Source: Branchipolynoe longqiensis (taxonomy: Eukaryota > Annelida > Polychaeta > Phyllodocida > Polynoidae). From it: 64,000 bases of DNA. Positions within the stretch are counted from its first letter, which is position 1; each line of letters starts with the position of its first letter. The notes below the pieces were generated by a model. The model did not search any database. It was not told the DNA's origin and saw nothing but the letters and a program-made list of their open reading frames with translations. The stretch is from assembly GCA_030323885.1 (NCBI GenBank), contig CM059197.1:36740556-36804555 (forward strand), written 5' to 3'. The translations under genes were made by a program, and so were the position numbers. This document shows positions 62,546 through 64,000 of this stretch, piece by piece.

Positions 62546-64000
62546 TGTCTTAGGCGAAATAGCACACTGATAATTAGAGTATAATTATACTAGGTGTGTA
62601 TTTTATGGAGTTAAATTAATGTTTAACGCAGCCGTATGGCTAAACGACAGTCGCAGGATAACGGTATGGGTAACCAACCGATCCTAACGAGGGGTAGGGA
62701 CCAGTATATCGGTGCCCTCCCACACTCTAAGTACCTATAAACTTCTCCCACCTGTGGCTTTCTTTGCCAAAAAGTTGAAGAAAATACTATAGGACTCGGA
62801 GGTATGCCTTAACAAGAATCGAAATATGGGGAATCTTAAAGAGACCCAGGGAATGAATCCCTAACGATGTAACTGACTCCTGCCAAACATCTCTCCGTTC
62901 GGCAATGGGCGGCTGTTAATTATAATAACCAAACAATGGATGCATTGTTCTTTCGATCATACCAATTATGATCGAAACTAAGCTGTAAAAACCGTAATAT
63001 CTTATCGAAAAGTTTAAAAAACTTGTACGTGAATGCTGAAATGAACTAAACCAACATATCGAGTTTGAAAGATACTAGCCTGCTTGGTTTTGTAGTAAAT
63101 GTAGAAAAACTGCCTGAGCTGCTCGCAACACGTCCTCCTGCTGTGAGCTGATTATGCTAATTGCTGGACCCGGATGTGCTTACTTCTCCCTGGGCTACGA
63201 GTAGCCAGGGCTTAGTATCAAAGTAAAATATTAGTTTTCTTTCAAGTATAACATAGTTATTAACCATGCCACTGCCAGTGTTGATTCGCCTCGAAATAAT
63301 GCAAATAAATAATTGTCTTATATAATAACCTAAAAAGTCTTATCATGTGAAGCAACATTTTGAACAGGGAAGGAAAATCATGTTTATAAAAGAAAAAACA
63401 CACAGACGAAGAACAGTATTGGCTTACCGTTTAACATACTATTACTAAATCAGATTATATAGTGTGCAACTGTCAAAGCAAATAAATCCGAAATTATGAA
63501 TACCACAGAATAGGTGCACGTGTGCCACATATTAAATACATACCTGATAGCTGCTGCCTCTGTCTGACTCATAGTTCTCCCAACTACAGCACCAAGTGTA
63601 TGAGTCTCCCAACTACCGCGCTAAATGTATGCTTACAATTTGAACCTGTCCGCAGACAAAGCACACAAATGTCCCCTCCAGTAAAATTGCCAGACTGTAT
63701 GTGTTTAAATAGACGCCACGTGTTATCAACTCTTCCAACGATCGTTTTCACGAAATTAATCAAATTAAACAGCATACACGGCTTTTTATAAAGATACCCC
63801 TTATATCATATAATGATTGATTTTGATCCACAATTGCATAAAGATTTATAATAGTATATTTGTTTTAGATGTGCGTATTTAAATTTCAATATAAAGTGTG
63901 CAAACATACATTATTGTGTGTGTGTATATATATAGACATTCAGAAATACACAATAATATGCACATCAAATCAATATAAGCATATCTATCGACATACATAA
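62546..64000. other. Probable 5' terminal region of the DIRS relic, then unassigned sequence
   Basis: 62546-63220 precedes ORF1 on the minus strand and contains a hairpin at 63186-63211 (CCCTGGGCTACG / TAGCCAGGG). The following 63220-64000 is AT-rich with short TA/TG tracts (63915-63936). No gene is recognised there. Confidence 0.45.

Overview
This is animal nuclear DNA, most likely from a mollusc and probably a gastropod. The evidence is GT-AG introns in phase-consistent coding exons, a long poly-C2H2 zinc-finger exon, a metazoan NCEH1/AADAC-type lipase, and a very dense load of SINEs, MITEs, LINE, DIRS and LTR debris. The gastropod placement rests on repeat character and is inference. There are no prokaryotic features. 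Most long open frames are shadows of repeats.

Two protein-coding loci can be rebuilt, both on the minus strand. The first (about 6.1-26.4 kb) is a zinc-finger locus. Four upstream-type exons (26145-26426, 21932-22018, 17549-17623, then a 79-nt linker exon) join in perfect phase to a large terminal C2H2 exon. The linker plus finger exon is present twice in tandem. Cassette A (10439-10517 + 6160-7962) is intact with about 19 fingers. Cassette B (14313-14391 + 11677-13449) is broken by a perfect 23-bp-arm palindrome that brings a stop. A decayed finger at 15.34 kb and a phase-compatible alternative terminal exon at 20995-21301 suggest one shared 5' half with several alternative 3' ends.

The second locus (43978-58982) is a six-exon alpha/beta-hydrolase of the arylacetamide deacetylase / neutral cholesterol ester hydrolase family. 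It has a signal anchor, HGGGW, GDSAGGN and the Asp/His triad members. Its 8.6-kb intron 3 is packed with nested mobile elements.

The rest is mobile-element territory. 0-1.3 kb is a CACAGA-type array with a higher-order period and an embedded SINE scrap. 4.8-5.4 kb is a ~77-bp minisatellite. SINE-1 (tRNA-derived head, V-SINE/RUDI-like tail) occurs at least ten times, SINE-2 several times, and SINE-3 shares the SINE-1 head. At least six MITE families can be defined by terminal inverted repeats and target duplications: TTAA, TA (two families), TAA, CCGG, and others. There are three solo LTRs of one family, LINE fragments (endonuclease at 34.2-34.7 kb, RT C-terminus at 56.06-56.6 kb, two 3' ends), a DIRS-like RT relic (33.3 kb), a DIRS-like gag-YR relic without RT (60.2-62.5 kb) and a different tyrosine-recombinase relic split by SINE-2 (35.7-36.4 kb).

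The most unusual region is 49.5-54.4 kb. Here TIR-bounded elements carry tandem ~200-bp monomers, and a CCGG-targeting element is nested in the monomers inside another element inside a MITE.
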